A DNA stretch of 64,000 nucleotides from Micromonospora chokoriensis. Its GTDB lineage: Bacteria; Actinomycetota; Actinomycetes; Mycobacteriales; Micromonosporaceae. Shown here one piece after another: positions 18,060 through 26,537 of the stretch; the first letter of the stretch is position 1; every line of letters begins with the position of its first letter. Location: positions 124,001-188,000 of the forward strand of contig NZ_JOAN01000010.1 of assembly GCF_000718555.1 (NCBI RefSeq). The letters run 5' to 3'. Under the pieces are notes generated by a model. It worked only from the letters and a program-made list of their open reading frames with translations, had not been told where the DNA came from and did not search any database. A program made the translations under genes and the position numbers.

Positions 18060-18775
18060 GCCCGGGCGGCGGCCACTGCGGAGCGGCGCTCGTTGCGGAG
18101 TCGGTCCGACCAGGTGTCGTCCAACGGCGGGAGCTGGTGTGCTCCGGTGGCCCAGCGCAGCAGCAGGTCGGCCAGGGCCGGGTTGCGGGCCAGCGCCGGC
18201 CCGTGCGAGTAGGTGCCGAGTAGCTTGCCGCGCCACGCGCCCTCGGTGGCGCCGTCGTTGCCGACCCCGGCGGTGACCCGGGCCAGCGGGGAGACCTCCG
18301 GACCGAGTTGGGTGCGGCCGCCGTGGTTCTCGAAGCCGGTCAGCGGGGGCAGGCCCAGCCGGGGGTCGATCTCACCGGCCAGCTCGCCGACGGCCCGGCT
18401 CTCGCCCCGGTCGGACTTCAGGTCGAGCAGCTCCAGGCCGCGGCACTGCACGCCCTTGGCGAAGAAGGAGGTGCCGAGCAGCTGGTAGCCGGCGCAGACA
18501 CCGAACACCACCGAACCCTGGGCGACCGCCCGGTGCAGACCACCGTCGGCGAGCAGCCGCTGGGCGCCCAGCGCCTGGGGACCGTCCTCGCCGCCGCCGA
18601 CCAGGTAGATGTCGGCGGTCGCGGGCAGTTGCTGGTCGGAGCGGACCTCCACCACCTCGACCGGCATACCGCGCTGGCGGGCGCGGCGGGCGAGGATCAG
18701 GGCGTTGCCCCGGTCTCCGTACGTGGAGAGCAGGTCGGGGTAGATCCAGACGATGCGCAGGCTCTCAGATGACAC
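18056..18775 (-). CDS. gatD: Lipid II isoglutaminyl synthase glutaminase subunit GatD
   Basis: A 239-aa class I glutamine amidotransferase of the CobB/CobQ type. It has the nucleophilic Cys in VFGVCAGYQLLG and the His in TYSHGPALARNP. GatD releases ammonia from glutamine and passes it to MurT, which amidates the alpha-carboxyl of D-Glu in the lipid II stem peptide; this is needed for efficient cross-linking. It acts at the cytosolic face of the membrane. Its start overlaps the end of murT by 11 bases, the standard murT-gatD arrangement. Confidence 0.93.
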   Translation of the reverse strand: MSSESLRIVWIYPDLLSTYGDRGNALILARRARQRGMPVEVVEVRSDQQLPATADIYLVGGGEDGPQALGAQRLLADGGLHRAVAQGSVVFGVCAGYQLLGTSFFAKGVQCRGLELLDLKSDRGESRAVGELAGEIDPRLGLPPLTGFENHGGRTQLGPEVSPLARVTAGVGNDGATEGAWRGKLLGTYSHGPALARNPALADLLLRWATGAHQLPPLDDTWSDRLRNERRSAVAAARA

Positions 18776-20027
18776 GGTCCAACTCCGCTCGGATGTCCTG
18801 GAACGCGGTGTAGTTCGCGATGACCTCCAACCGGCCGGGCGGGACCGACCGGATGGCGTCGTCGAACGTGCGGACGTGCTGGAACGGCACGTCGTTGACG
18901 TCCAGTCGAACCGCCAGGTCGTATGCCCGGTCCCCGGTGATCAACACCTGCCGGCCACGGAGCGGGGCGAAGTCGACGTCGAAGAGCCAGGAGGTGTCCA
19001 GGCCGTCGGGGTCGCGCGCGTTGATGGAGAGCAGGGTCGGCGCGTCGTCGGCCATGTCGAAGGCCTCCAGCCAGCTGGCCGGGTTCTTGGCCAGCAGCAG
19101 CCGGATGTTGCGCCCCTCCTTGTCGACCTGCGCGTAGCGGCCGGCCACCGAGGTGACGATGCCGAGGCGGGACACCGCGTCGACCGGGCGGACGCCGAAC
19201 TCGGCGGCCACCGCCAGCGCGGTCGCGGCGTTGCCGAGATTGACCTTGCCGGGCAGTTGCAGGGAGACCTTGTGCCAGGCGCCGGTGGGGTCGAGCACCC
19301 CTTCGTCCTCGACGACCCACTGCGGCTCCGGTCGGCGCAGTGGGCAGCCGGTGCACCACCACTGCTCGCCGGAGCGCTGGATCGTGGAGCCGCACTCCGG
19401 GCAGACCCAGGAGTCGTCGTGCCAGCGCTGGCCGGCACTGAACCACGTCACGTGCGGCGGGTTGATGCCGCGGGCGGGGTCGCCCGGCGGGGTAGCGGCC
19501 CACACCACCATCGGGTCGTCGGCGTTGGCGACCACCCGTACGTCGGTGTGCCGGACCAGCGCCGCGCGCCAGAGCTGCGCCATCATGGCGACCTCCTTGG
19601 CGCGGTCGAGCTGGTCGCGGGAGAGGTTCAGCAGCGCGACCACGTGCGGCTCGGTCGCCTCCAGCACCTGGGCGAGGTAGTGCTCGTCGACCTCCAGCAC
19701 CGCGTACGGGGTGCTGCCGGCCTTGGCCAGGGCCGAGGTGTGCCCGCTGGGCATGTTGGCACCGAAGGAGTTGGTGGCGACCCGGCCGAGCACGCCGACT
19801 GCGGCGGAGGTCAACCGGGTGGTGGTGGTCTTGCCGTTGGTGCCGGAGACGAGCGCGATCGCACGCCCGGCCGACAGGTGGGCCAGCAGGTCCGGGTCGA
19901 TCTTCAGGCCGATCCACCCGCCGATCACCGAACCGTCGCCACGGCCGGCCGCTCGGGAGAGCGCCGCGGCGGTCCGTGACACGGAGCTGGCCACCTTGGC
20001 CCGTAGGGGCATTTTCGCGTCCGTCAC
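18765..20027 (-). CDS. murT: Lipid II isoglutaminyl synthase ligase subunit MurT
   Basis: A Mur ligase-type protein of 420 aa. It has the ATP loop [15 protein letters not shown], the middle-domain NLSRDQLDR, and the zinc ribbon typical of MurT (CPEC near residue 200 and CTGC about 17 residues later). With GatD it converts stem-peptide D-Glu to D-isoglutamine on lipid II. Start choice: GTG 20027 has a TAACCT -10 element 7 nt upstream, suggesting a leaderless start; ATG 20012 is the alternative, and the open frame to 20123 is unlikely. It lies divergent from mraZ, and its promoter faces an inverted pair of MraZ-like boxes. Confidence 0.92.
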   Translation of the reverse strand: MTDAKMPLRAKVASSVSRTAAALSRAAGRGDGSVIGGWIGLKIDPDLLAHLSAGRAIALVSGTNGKTTTTRLTSAAVGVLGRVATNSFGANMPSGHTSALAKAGSTPYAVLEVDEHYLAQVLEATEPHVVALLNLSRDQLDRAKEVAMMAQLWRAALVRHTDVRVVANADDPMVVWAATPPGDPARGINPPHVTWFSAGQRWHDDSWVCPECGSTIQRSGEQWWCTGCPLRRPEPQWVVEDEGVLDPTGAWHKVSLQLPGKVNLGNAATALAVAAEFGVRPVDAVSRLGIVTSVAGRYAQVDKEGRNIRLLLAKNPASWLEAFDMADDAPTLLSINARDPDGLDTSWLFDVDFAPLRGRQVLITGDRAYDLAVRLDVNDVPFQHVRTFDDAIRSVPPGRLEVIANYTAFQDIRAELDRVI

Positions 20028-20034
20028 GCGAGCG

Positions 20035-20040
20035 AGGTTA
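20035..20040 (-). promoter_or_regulatory. -10 element TAACCT of murT
   Basis: On the reverse strand TAACCT is followed by 7 nt and then the GTG at 20027, fitting a leaderless murT mRNA. The rest of the 340-base gap to mraZ holds the two box clusters listed next and no gene that I can see. Confidence 0.4.
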
Positions 20041-20179
20041 CCGGACCGCCGGGCCCGCCAGATCGCCGCCGACGGTGAACCGTTCGGCCGTGGCGGCTGT
20101 GCGGGTGGCCGGGCCGGCGTCATCCGGACGGAATCGATCTATGTCGGAAAGCGGACCACGCCGAGGGGTGGCCCTGGCC

Positions 20180-20195
20180 CTCCACTCCGCTCCAC
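20180..20195 (-). promoter_or_regulatory. Inverted pair of MraZ-like boxes
   Basis: Read on the reverse strand, two GTGGAG hexamers lie exactly 10 bp apart (20195-20190 and 20185-20180). This is the same hexamer and spacing as the boxes in the mraZ promoter, but in the opposite orientation and about 150 bp upstream of murT. Confidence 0.4.
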
Positions 20196-20251
20196 CCCTC
20201 GTGACGTGCGGTTTTGCCCTCGGATAGGCCGCGCCACGCGGGCGAATCTGG

Positions 20252-20283
20252 TTGCGGGTGGAGGGAAGTGGAGTAGAGTGGGG
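20252..20283 (+). promoter_or_regulatory. mraZ promoter with three MraZ boxes
   Basis: TTGCGG (20252-20257), a 16-nt spacer and TAGAGT (20274-20279) form a plausible sigma-70-type promoter. Three boxes, GTGGAG, GTGGAG and GTGGGG, begin at 20258, 20268 and 20278, each 10 bp after the last. MraZ is known to bind such 10-bp-period direct repeats in front of its own gene. Because the boxes fill the spacer and cover the -10, binding should repress transcription of the whole division cluster. Confidence 0.75.
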
Positions 20284-20367
20284 ACCAATGGTGAGGCCGG
20301 GAGGGCTCACCGGCCCGGGGGGTCAGCGGCGCCGCGAACGCCGCTCAAGGGCGAGGGGGTTGGGCCG

Positions 20368-20799
20368 GTGTTTCTCGGCACCCACACTCCACGCCTGGAC
20401 GAAAAGGGCCGGTTGATCCTTCCGGCCAAGTTCCGAGATGAGCTGGCGGGGGGTGTCGTGGTTACCAAAGGGCAGGAGCGCTGCCTCTACGTCTTCCCGA
20501 CCCCTGAGTTCCAGCGGATCGCGGAGCAGTTGCGCGCACAGCCGATGACACACAAGGCGGCCCGGGCCTACAGCCGGGTCTTCTTCGCCAGCGCGCACGA
20601 CGAGGTTCCGGACAAGCAGGGTCGGGTGACCATTCCGGCTCACCTGCGGGCGTACGCCGCGCTGGACCGCGAGTTGGTGGTGATCGGCGCGAGCACGCGG
20701 GTGGAGATCTGGGACAAGGTCGCCTGGGAGACCTACCTCGCCGAGAGCGAAGACGACTTCGCCGACATCGAGGAGGGGGTGCTGCCCGGCGGTCTGTAG
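20368..20799 (+). CDS. mraZ: Transcriptional regulator MraZ
   Basis: A 143-aa protein with two SpoVT/AbrB-like halves, each carrying the DXXXR signature: [17 protein letters not shown] at the N-terminus and [16 protein letters not shown] in the middle. MraZ forms a ring-shaped oligomer that binds direct repeats in its own promoter and controls the division and cell wall cluster. The GTG start is preceded by GAGGGGG about 9 bases away and gives the exact family length. It is the first gene of the cluster; a gap of about 200 bases separates it from rsmH. Confidence 0.95.
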   Translation: MFLGTHTPRLDEKGRLILPAKFRDELAGGVVVTKGQERCLYVFPTPEFQRIAEQLRAQPMTHKAARAYSRVFFASAHDEVPDKQGRVTIPAHLRAYAALDRELVVIGASTRVEIWDKVAWETYLAESEDDFADIEEGVLPGGL

Positions 20800-21005
20800 G
20801 GCGGTAACGGCGCCCGACGTACTGCGAGATCTCCAGCCGCTTTCGAGTTCCTGGCATCACTTCCCCGGTGCCAGGCGCACGATCCAGTCATCGGGCGACG
20901 GTTCGGTGTCAGGCGGGAGCGGATGGGGATCTGGCGGTACGACGGCAGCGCCGTCCGACGACAGGCGCACGAGAAGAACGGACGTTTCAACCAGTGGGGG
21001 TCATC

Positions 21006-22046
21006 ATGGGGGAGTTGCGCGGCACGCACGTGCCGGTGCTGCTCGAGCGGTGTCTCGAGCTACTGGCCCCCGCGCTGGGTCGAGGCGGACGGACGGTCCA
21101 CGTCGACGCGACGCTCGGCCTGGCCGGGCACGCGGAGGCGGTGCTGGAGGCGCATCCGGAGACGGTCCTGATCGGGCTCGACCGGGACACCGAGGCGCTC
21201 GCTCACGCGCGGGTCCGACTGGCCCGGTTCGCCGATCGGGTGCACCTGGAGCACGCCGTCTACGACGAGTTGCCGGACGTGCTGGACCGGCTGGGCTATC
21301 CGGGCATCGACGGGATCCTGTTCGATCTGGGCGTCTCGTCGTTGCAGTTGGACGCGCCCGACCGCGGGTTCGCGTACGCCCAGGACGCGCCGCTGGACAT
21401 GCGGATGGACCAGACCCGGGGGGTGACCGCCGAAGAGGTGGTCAACACCTATGCGCATCCGGACCTGGCCCGGGTGCTGCGGGTCTACGGCGAGGAGAAG
21501 TTCGCCGGTCGGATCGCCTCGGCGATCATCCGGCAGCGGGAGCGGGCCCGGATCACCTCGTCCGCGCTCTTGGCGGAGTTGGTTCGGGATTCCATTCCTG
21601 CTCCAGCCCGACGAACGGGTGGGCACCCGGCAAAGAGAACGTTTCAGGCTTTACGGATCGAGGTAAACAGAGAGCTGGCAGCGCTGGAGTCGGCGCTGCC
21701 GTCCGCACTCGACGCACTGACCGTGGGCGGTCGCATGGTGGTTCTGTCCTACCACTCGCTGGAGGACAGGCTCACCAAGGTGGCCCTCGCGGACCGGGTC
21801 CGCAGTAAGGGCCCGATCGACCTCCCGGTCGAGCTTCCCGGGTCCGGTCCGACGTTCCGGCTGCTCAGCCGGGGCGCCGAACTGCCTGGGGAGGCGGAGG
21901 TCGCCGCGAACCCGCGCGCCGCTTCGGTGCGGTTGCGGGCAGCGGAACGACTCGACCCGAACGCGACAGAGCTTGGGCGGACCGACCGCGAACGGTCTCG
22001 CCGACGGGTGAAGGGGATGCACCAACCGGGCCCGGGGTCCGCCTGA
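21006..22046 (+). CDS. rsmH: 16S rRNA (cytosine(1402)-N(4))-methyltransferase RsmH
   Basis: A 346-aa MraW/RsmH enzyme that methylates N4 of C1402 in 16S rRNA. The N-terminal [14 protein letters not shown], the SAM-binding [30 protein letters not shown] and the C-terminal [13 protein letters not shown] are all family signatures. The ATG lies 5 bases after a GTGGGGG. An in-frame upstream extension to 20868 is not conserved. It is the usual second gene of the cluster. Confidence 0.95.
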   Translation: MGELRGTHVPVLLERCLELLAPALGRGGRTVHVDATLGLAGHAEAVLEAHPETVLIGLDRDTEALAHARVRLARFADRVHLEHAVYDELPDVLDRLGYPGIDGILFDLGVSSLQLDAPDRGFAYAQDAPLDMRMDQTRGVTAEEVVNTYAHPDLARVLRVYGEEKFAGRIASAIIRQRERARITSSALLAELVRDSIPAPARRTGGHPAKRTFQALRIEVNRELAALESALPSALDALTVGGRMVVLSYHSLEDRLTKVALADRVRSKGPIDLPVELPGSGPTFRLLSRGAELPGEAEVAANPRAASVRLRAAERLDPNATELGRTDRERSRRRVKGMHQPGPGSA

Positions 22047-22105
22047 TCCGTGGGGGGTCAGGGGCACCGGGACGGCAGAGGGACGGATGTTGAGGGGGAG
22101 GGGAC

Positions 22106-22711
22106 ATGAGCATTGACAAGCGCGACCGCCGGGACGTCACCGGCGGCGGCCAGCGCGCACCGCGGTCGGGGGGCCGGATCGCGGCGGAGCGGGCTCCGCG
22201 CCTCGGAAACGGTACGCCACGCATCGATCGAGTGAAGCAGCAGGGGGAGACTCGCGCCCGGGGGGCGCGCGAGTTCCCCACTCAGGGCACCGCCGCGCTG
22301 CGGCCGGTCGAGAAGGCCGGCAACGCGGCCAGCGCCCGCCCGCCTCGGCTGCGGGTGGCACCGCCACCGCCGGTGTCGGTACCGCGTGCGCCGTTCGCGG
22401 CGCTGGTCGTGGTGCTGGTGGTCGGCGGGGTGCTGGGCATCCTGGCGGTCAACACCAAGATCAACGAGAACGCGTTCCGGTTGGAGCGGCTGCAGCAGCA
22501 GCAGGCTCGACTGGACCTGGAGAAGCAGCAGCTGGACAAGCAGATCGCCGATGCCGAGGCGCCGGGCAACCTGACCGCCAACGCGCGGCGGCTGGGGCTG
22601 GTGGACGCTGGCGAGCCGGGCTACATCCGGCTGCCGGACGGCAAGACCCTCGAGGTGCCGCAGCCGGCGACCGGCCAGCCGTCGGTGACCAGCCAGGGTG
22701 CGGGAGGCTGA
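22106..22711 (+). CDS. ftsL: FtsL-like cell division protein
   Basis: A 201-aa bitopic membrane protein. It has a long basic, disordered cytosolic N-terminus (residues 1-95), one membrane helix (about 96-116), then a leucine/glutamine-rich coiled coil (about 117-150, ERLQQQQARLDLEKQQLDKQ), and a short periplasmic tail. This is the topology and position of FtsL, which with FtsQ (and an FtsB/DivIC partner encoded elsewhere) activates the FtsW-FtsI septal synthase. Sequence conservation in this family is low, so position between rsmH and ftsI carries much of the call. Confidence 0.85.
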   Translation: MSIDKRDRRDVTGGGQRAPRSGGRIAAERAPRLGNGTPRIDRVKQQGETRARGAREFPTQGTAALRPVEKAGNAASARPPRLRVAPPPPVSVPRAPFAALVVVLVVGGVLGILAVNTKINENAFRLERLQQQQARLDLEKQQLDKQIADAEAPGNLTANARRLGLVDAGEPGYIRLPDGKTLEVPQPATGQPSVTSQGAGG

Positions 22712-22714
22712 CCA

Positions 22715-24922
22715 GTGCCACCAAGGTCGGACGAGCCGCGCCGGGACCCCACGGGGTCCCGGCGCGGTTCTTCGCGTGACGGCGGCTCCACCGATGGGGA
22801 GCCGCGCACCGGCGATCCGGGTATCGGGGGCATCTCCGGCGCCCGGGCGTACACCCCGAGGGGTCGGACGGTCCGCGAGGAGCGCGGCACGCCGACGCGC
22901 GGCGGGGGTGCCGAGCAACGGCGTACGCCGCGCAGCAACCGGTCCGGTGACCCGTTCCGGCCGGCGTTGCAGGTGCTCGACGGCGGCCGGGCCGCCGCCC
23001 GGGCCGGCCGCCGCGACGCTCCGGCCGCCGGACGCGGTCAGGTGGTGCGCACCGTCGCGCCGCGTACCCCCCGTGGCCCGGGTGGGGACGAGCCGGCGCC
23101 GCGTCGCCGGACCACGCCCCGCCCGCCGCGTCGCGCCGATCGCCCGGCGGCGCGGCGGCCGTCCCGTAAGCCACGACGCCCGCCGAAGCTGGCCGACTCG
23201 CGGCTGCGCCTGAGGCTGGGCACCGTGCTCGCCCTGATGCTCTTCGCCGCCATCGGGATCCGGCTGATCTTCCTCCAGGCCGTCGACGCTCCGGCGTACG
23301 CCGGGGGTGGCATCGCCGACCGACTCCGCACGGTCGAGCTACCGGCGCCGCGTGGCGCGATCTACGACAGCACCGGCGCGCCGCTGGCCCGCAGCGTCGA
23401 GGCACGGTACGTGTACGCCGACCCGACCGAGGTGAAGGACCCGCCCGGCGTCGCCAAGGCGCTCTCCCCGCTGCTCGGCGTCCCGGTGTCGAAGCTCCTC
23501 GAGCTGATGAAGCCCCGCAAGCTGGAGAACGGCAAGGAGTCCACGTTCGCCTACCTGGCGCGGGGGGTGGAGATCCCGACCGCCAAGCGGGTCGAGGCGC
23601 TGGATCTGCACGGCATCGGGGTGCACCGCGACGAGCGCCGTGAGGTGCCCGGCGGCGACCTGGCGGCCAACCTGATCGGCTTCACCAGCCAGGACATGGA
23701 CGGGTTGGAGGGGCTGGAGGCCCGCTACGACGACCTGCTGGCCGGGCAGGACGGCAAGCGGGTGTACGAGGCTGGCCGCCGCGACCTCGACGCGCCGATC
23801 CCGGGCGGCTACAACCGGACCACACGCGCCAAGCCGGGCAGCTCGCTGGCCCTCACCATCGTCCGCGACCTACAGTTCCGGACGCAGCAGATCCTCAGCG
23901 CGGGCATGGCCCAGGCGCCCGGCGGCACCGCCGCCGCCGTGATCATCGAGATCCCCTCCGGTGCGGTGCTGGCCCAGGCCAGCCACCCCACCTACGACGC
24001 GGCGAAGCCGACGCCCAGCGACCCGGTCGCCCGGGAGGACGCCGCGACCAGCTTCGTGGTCGACCCCGGCTCGGTGCACAAGGCGATCACCTACGGCGCG
24101 GCGTTGCAGGAGGGCGTGATCACGCCGGACACCACCCTGCCCATCGCCAACAGCATCAAGATGGGCGACACCTGGTTCTCCGACACGCATCCCGCCGGGG
24201 GTAAGCGGATGAGTGTGCCGGGGATGCTGGCCTACTCGTCGAACGTCGGCACCATCACCATCGCCGAGCAGCTCGGCCCGGACCGGTTGATCGACTATCA
24301 GAAGCGGTTCGGTCTGGGGAAGCCCACCGGCGAGGGGATGCCAGGGGAGGCCAGCGGGCGACTGTTGCCGGCTGACGAGTGGAGTGGATCGTCGCACGGG
24401 TCGGTGCCGATCGGGCACAGCGTGGACGCCACGCCGCTGCAGATGGCCGCCGCGTACGCCGCCATCGCCAACAACGGCACGTATGTGCAGCCGCACCTGG
24501 TCAAGGAGGTGATCGGCCCGGACGGCAAGCGCACGCCCGCGCCGGCCCCGGTGACCCGGTCGGTGCTCAGCCCGCAGAACGCGGCGGCCCTGCGCACCAT
24601 GCTGGAGGCGGTCACCACTGTCGACCACGCCACCGGCCTGGCCGCCGCGGTCCCCGGCTACCGGGTCGCCGGCAAGACCGGCACCGGTTGGCGGTTGGTC
24701 AACGGCAAGAAGCAGCCCGGCGAGGTGTCCTCCTTCATCGGTATGGCCCCCGCGGAGAATCCCCGATACGTGATCGCGGTCTTCGCGTACGCGCCCGAAG
24801 GTGGCGGCGCGGCGATCGCCGGGCCAGCCTTCCGGGACATGATGCAGTTCACGCTGCGTCACTATCGTGTACCTCCGTCGACCGGCGGATCCGCGCCCAA
24901 GTTCGTGGTCTATCCGCGCTGA
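22715..24922 (+). CDS. ftsI: Septal peptidoglycan transpeptidase FtsI (class B PBP)
   Basis: A 735-aa class B penicillin-binding protein. A basic, disordered cytosolic region (1-165) is followed by a membrane helix (about 168-188, VLALMLFAAIGIRLIFLQ). After it come the PBP dimerisation domain, starting PRGAIYDSTGAPLARS, and the transpeptidase domain. The active site is complete: Ser453-Lys456 (GSVHK), Ser508-Ser509-Asn510 (YSSNVG) and Lys654-Thr-Gly (GKTGTG). It cross-links septal peptidoglycan with FtsW. GTG 22715 follows a GGGAGG and starts 3 bases after ftsL. An unusually strong hairpin lies within its first 20 codons. Confidence 0.95.
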   Translation: MPPRSDEPRRDPTGSRRGSSRDGGSTDGEPRTGDPGIGGISGARAYTPRGRTVREERGTPTRGGGAEQRRTPRSNRSGDPFRPALQVLDGGRAAARAGRRDAPAAGRGQVVRTVAPRTPRGPGGDEPAPRRRTTPRPPRRADRPAARRPSRKPRRPPKLADSRLRLRLGTVLALMLFAAIGIRLIFLQAVDAPAYAGGGIADRLRTVELPAPRGAIYDSTGAPLARSVEARYVYADPTEVKDPPGVAKALSPLLGVPVSKLLELMKPRKLENGKESTFAYLARGVEIPTAKRVEALDLHGIGVHRDERREVPGGDLAANLIGFTSQDMDGLEGLEARYDDLLAGQDGKRVYEAGRRDLDAPIPGGYNRTTRAKPGSSLALTIVRDLQFRTQQILSAGMAQAPGGTAAAVIIEIPSGAVLAQASHPTYDAAKPTPSDPVAREDAATSFVVDPGSVHKAITYGAALQEGVITPDTTLPIANSIKMGDTWFSDTHPAGGKRMSVPGMLAYSSNVGTITIAEQLGPDRLIDYQKRFGLGKPTGEGMPGEASGRLLPADEWSGSSHGSVPIGHSVDATPLQMAAAYAAIANNGTYVQPHLVKEVIGPDGKRTPAPAPVTRSVLSPQNAAALRTMLEAVTTVDHATGLAAAVPGYRVAGKTGTGWRLVNGKKQPGEVSSFIGMAPAENPRYVIAVFAYAPEGGGAAIAGPAFRDMMQFTLRHYRVPPSTGGSAPKFVVYPR
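22733..22770 (+). terminator. Terminator-like hairpin inside the start of ftsI
   Basis: Perfect 15-bp stem (22736-22750 with 22753-22767) that extends to 18 bp through one G-U pair (22733-22770), followed by TT. It covers codons 7-19 of ftsI. The pairing is certain; whether it causes termination, pausing or only slows translation is not known. Confidence 0.5.
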
Positions 24923-24999
24923 GCAGCGATGGCGGGACATCATCGGTGAGTGCCGACGAACCACCGGGGCGGCTGTGCGGCCGGAACCGGACGACCGGG

Positions 25000-25005
25000 T
25001 AGGGT
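25000..25005 (+). promoter_or_regulatory. -10 element TAGGGT of murE, leaderless start
   Basis: TAGGGT lies 8 nt before the murE GTG at 25014 in the 91-base gap after ftsI. It suggests an internal promoter that starts the murE-murF-mraY part of the cluster separately. Confidence 0.45.
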
Positions 25006-25013
25006 CTGACGCC

Positions 25014-26537
25014 GTGCCCGGCAATCCACGTCCACGTACCGTGACCGGAGTCCGGCTCGGTGATCTCGCCGTCCGACTCGCCGTCGACCTTCCGGCCGAC
25101 GCCGCCGCGGTGGTCGTCACCGGGGCAACCCACGCCAGCCAGGAGGTTCGCCCTGGCGACCTGTACGCGGCGCTGCCTGGTGCCCGTCGGCACGGCGCGG
25201 AGTTCGCCGCCGCCGCCGCCGAGGCGGGTGCCGTGGCGCTGCTGACCGACCCGGCGGGAGCGGAGCTGGCCGCGCAGAGCGGTCTGCCCGCCCTGGTGGT
25301 GCCCGACCCGCGCGCCGTGCTCGGCGAGCTGTCCTCGGCCGTCTACGGCGACCCCACCGCCGGTCTGACCATGATCGGGGTGACCGGCACCGCCGGAAAG
25401 ACCTCCACCGCGTACCTGGTCGAGTCGGGGCTGCGGGCCGCCGGCCACACCACCGGGTTGATCGGCACGGTGGAGACCCGGCTCGGTGACCTGGTGATCG
25501 ACAGCGTGCGCACCACCCCCGAGGCGACCGACCTGCACGCCATGCTGGCCACCGCCCGCGAGCGGGGGGTCACGGCCGTGGTCATGGAGGTCTCCAGCCA
25601 CGCGCTGGCCATGGGCCGGGTGGGTGGTGTGCGGTTCGCGGTCGGTGGTTACACCAACTTCGGCTCCGACCACCTGGACTTCCACGCTGACAGCGACGAC
25701 TACTTCGCCGCGAAGGCCCAGCTCTTCGACGGCCGCTGCGCGGTCGAGGTGCTCAACCACGACGACCCGGCGTTGAAGCCGCTGCTCAAGCCGGCCACGG
25801 TCACCTACTCGGCGGCCGGTGACCAGGGCGCGACCTGGTGGGCCGACGAGGTGGGTGGCGAGGGGTACGCCCAGCGGTTCACCGCGCACGGCCCGAACGG
25901 CGTGGCCCTGGCCGCCGGGGTGGCGCTGCCCGGCCGGCACAACGTGGCCAACGCGCTGCTCGCCATCGCCGCGCTGGTCGGCGCCGGGGTGGACCCGGCG
26001 ACGGCAGCGGCCGGCGTGGCCGCCTGCGGCGGCGTACCGGGCCGGCTGGAGTTGGTCGACGTGGCCGCGCCGGTGCGCGGGGTGGTCGACTACGCGCACA
26101 AGTCGGACGCGATCGTGGCCGCGCTGGCCGCGCTGCGCGAGCTGAGCGCCGGGCGGTTGATCTGTGTGATCGGCGCCGGTGGAGACCGGGATCGGGGCAA
26201 GCGGCCGGTGATGGGCGCCGCTGCGGCGGAGGGAGCCGACGTGGTGCTGGTGACCGACGACAACCCGCGTACCGAGGACCCGGGGGAGATCCGCGCCGAG
26301 GTGCTCGCCGGGGCGTACCGGGCCGGCACGGCCGCCCGGATCGTCGAGGTGGCGGGTCGCCGCGCCGCGATCGACGAGGCGGTTCGGCTGGCCGAGCCGG
26401 GCGACGTCATCGCGCTGCTCGGTAAGGGGCACGAGCGGGGCCAGGAGGTGGCGGGCGAGGTGTTTCCGTTCGACGACAAGGTCGAGCTGGCCGACGCGCT
26501 GCGGGCCCGCTTCGGAGACCTGGCGGGTCAGCGGTGA
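25014..26537 (+). CDS. murE: UDP-MurNAc-tripeptide ligase MurE
   Basis: A 507-aa Mur ligase that adds the third stem residue to UDP-MurNAc-dipeptide using ATP. It shows the P-loop VTGTAGKTSTAYLVE and the diagnostic DDNPRTEDP loop. DNPR is the signature for meso-diaminopimelate as substrate rather than lysine, which agrees with the diaminopimelate-type wall of Micromonosporaceae. The frame is open back to 24867, but the GTG at 25014 has a leaderless -10 upstream and gives a normal length. It overlaps murF by 4 bases. Confidence 0.95.
   Translation: MPGNPRPRTVTGVRLGDLAVRLAVDLPADAAAVVVTGATHASQEVRPGDLYAALPGARRHGAEFAAAAAEAGAVALLTDPAGAELAAQSGLPALVVPDPRAVLGELSSAVYGDPTAGLTMIGVTGTAGKTSTAYLVESGLRAAGHTTGLIGTVETRLGDLVIDSVRTTPEATDLHAMLATARERGVTAVVMEVSSHALAMGRVGGVRFAVGGYTNFGSDHLDFHADSDDYFAAKAQLFDGRCAVEVLNHDDPALKPLLKPATVTYSAAGDQGATWWADEVGGEGYAQRFTAHGPNGVALAAGVALPGRHNVANALLAIAALVGAGVDPATAAAGVAACGGVPGRLELVDVAAPVRGVVDYAHKSDAIVAALAALRELSAGRLICVIGAGGDRDRGKRPVMGAAAAEGADVVLVTDDNPRTEDPGEIRAEVLAGAYRAGTAARIVEVAGRRAAIDEAVRLAEPGDVIALLGKGHERGQEVAGEVFPFDDKVELADALRARFGDLAGQR

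Noticed and set aside
18765..20027. MurT considered as a displaced MurD
   Set aside because: It has the MurT zinc ribbon and a coupled gatD, so it is the lipid II amidation ligase, not the D-Glu adding enzyme.
24849..26432. 527-codon minus-strand frame opposite murE
   Set aside because: Shadow of murE with no recognisable domain.
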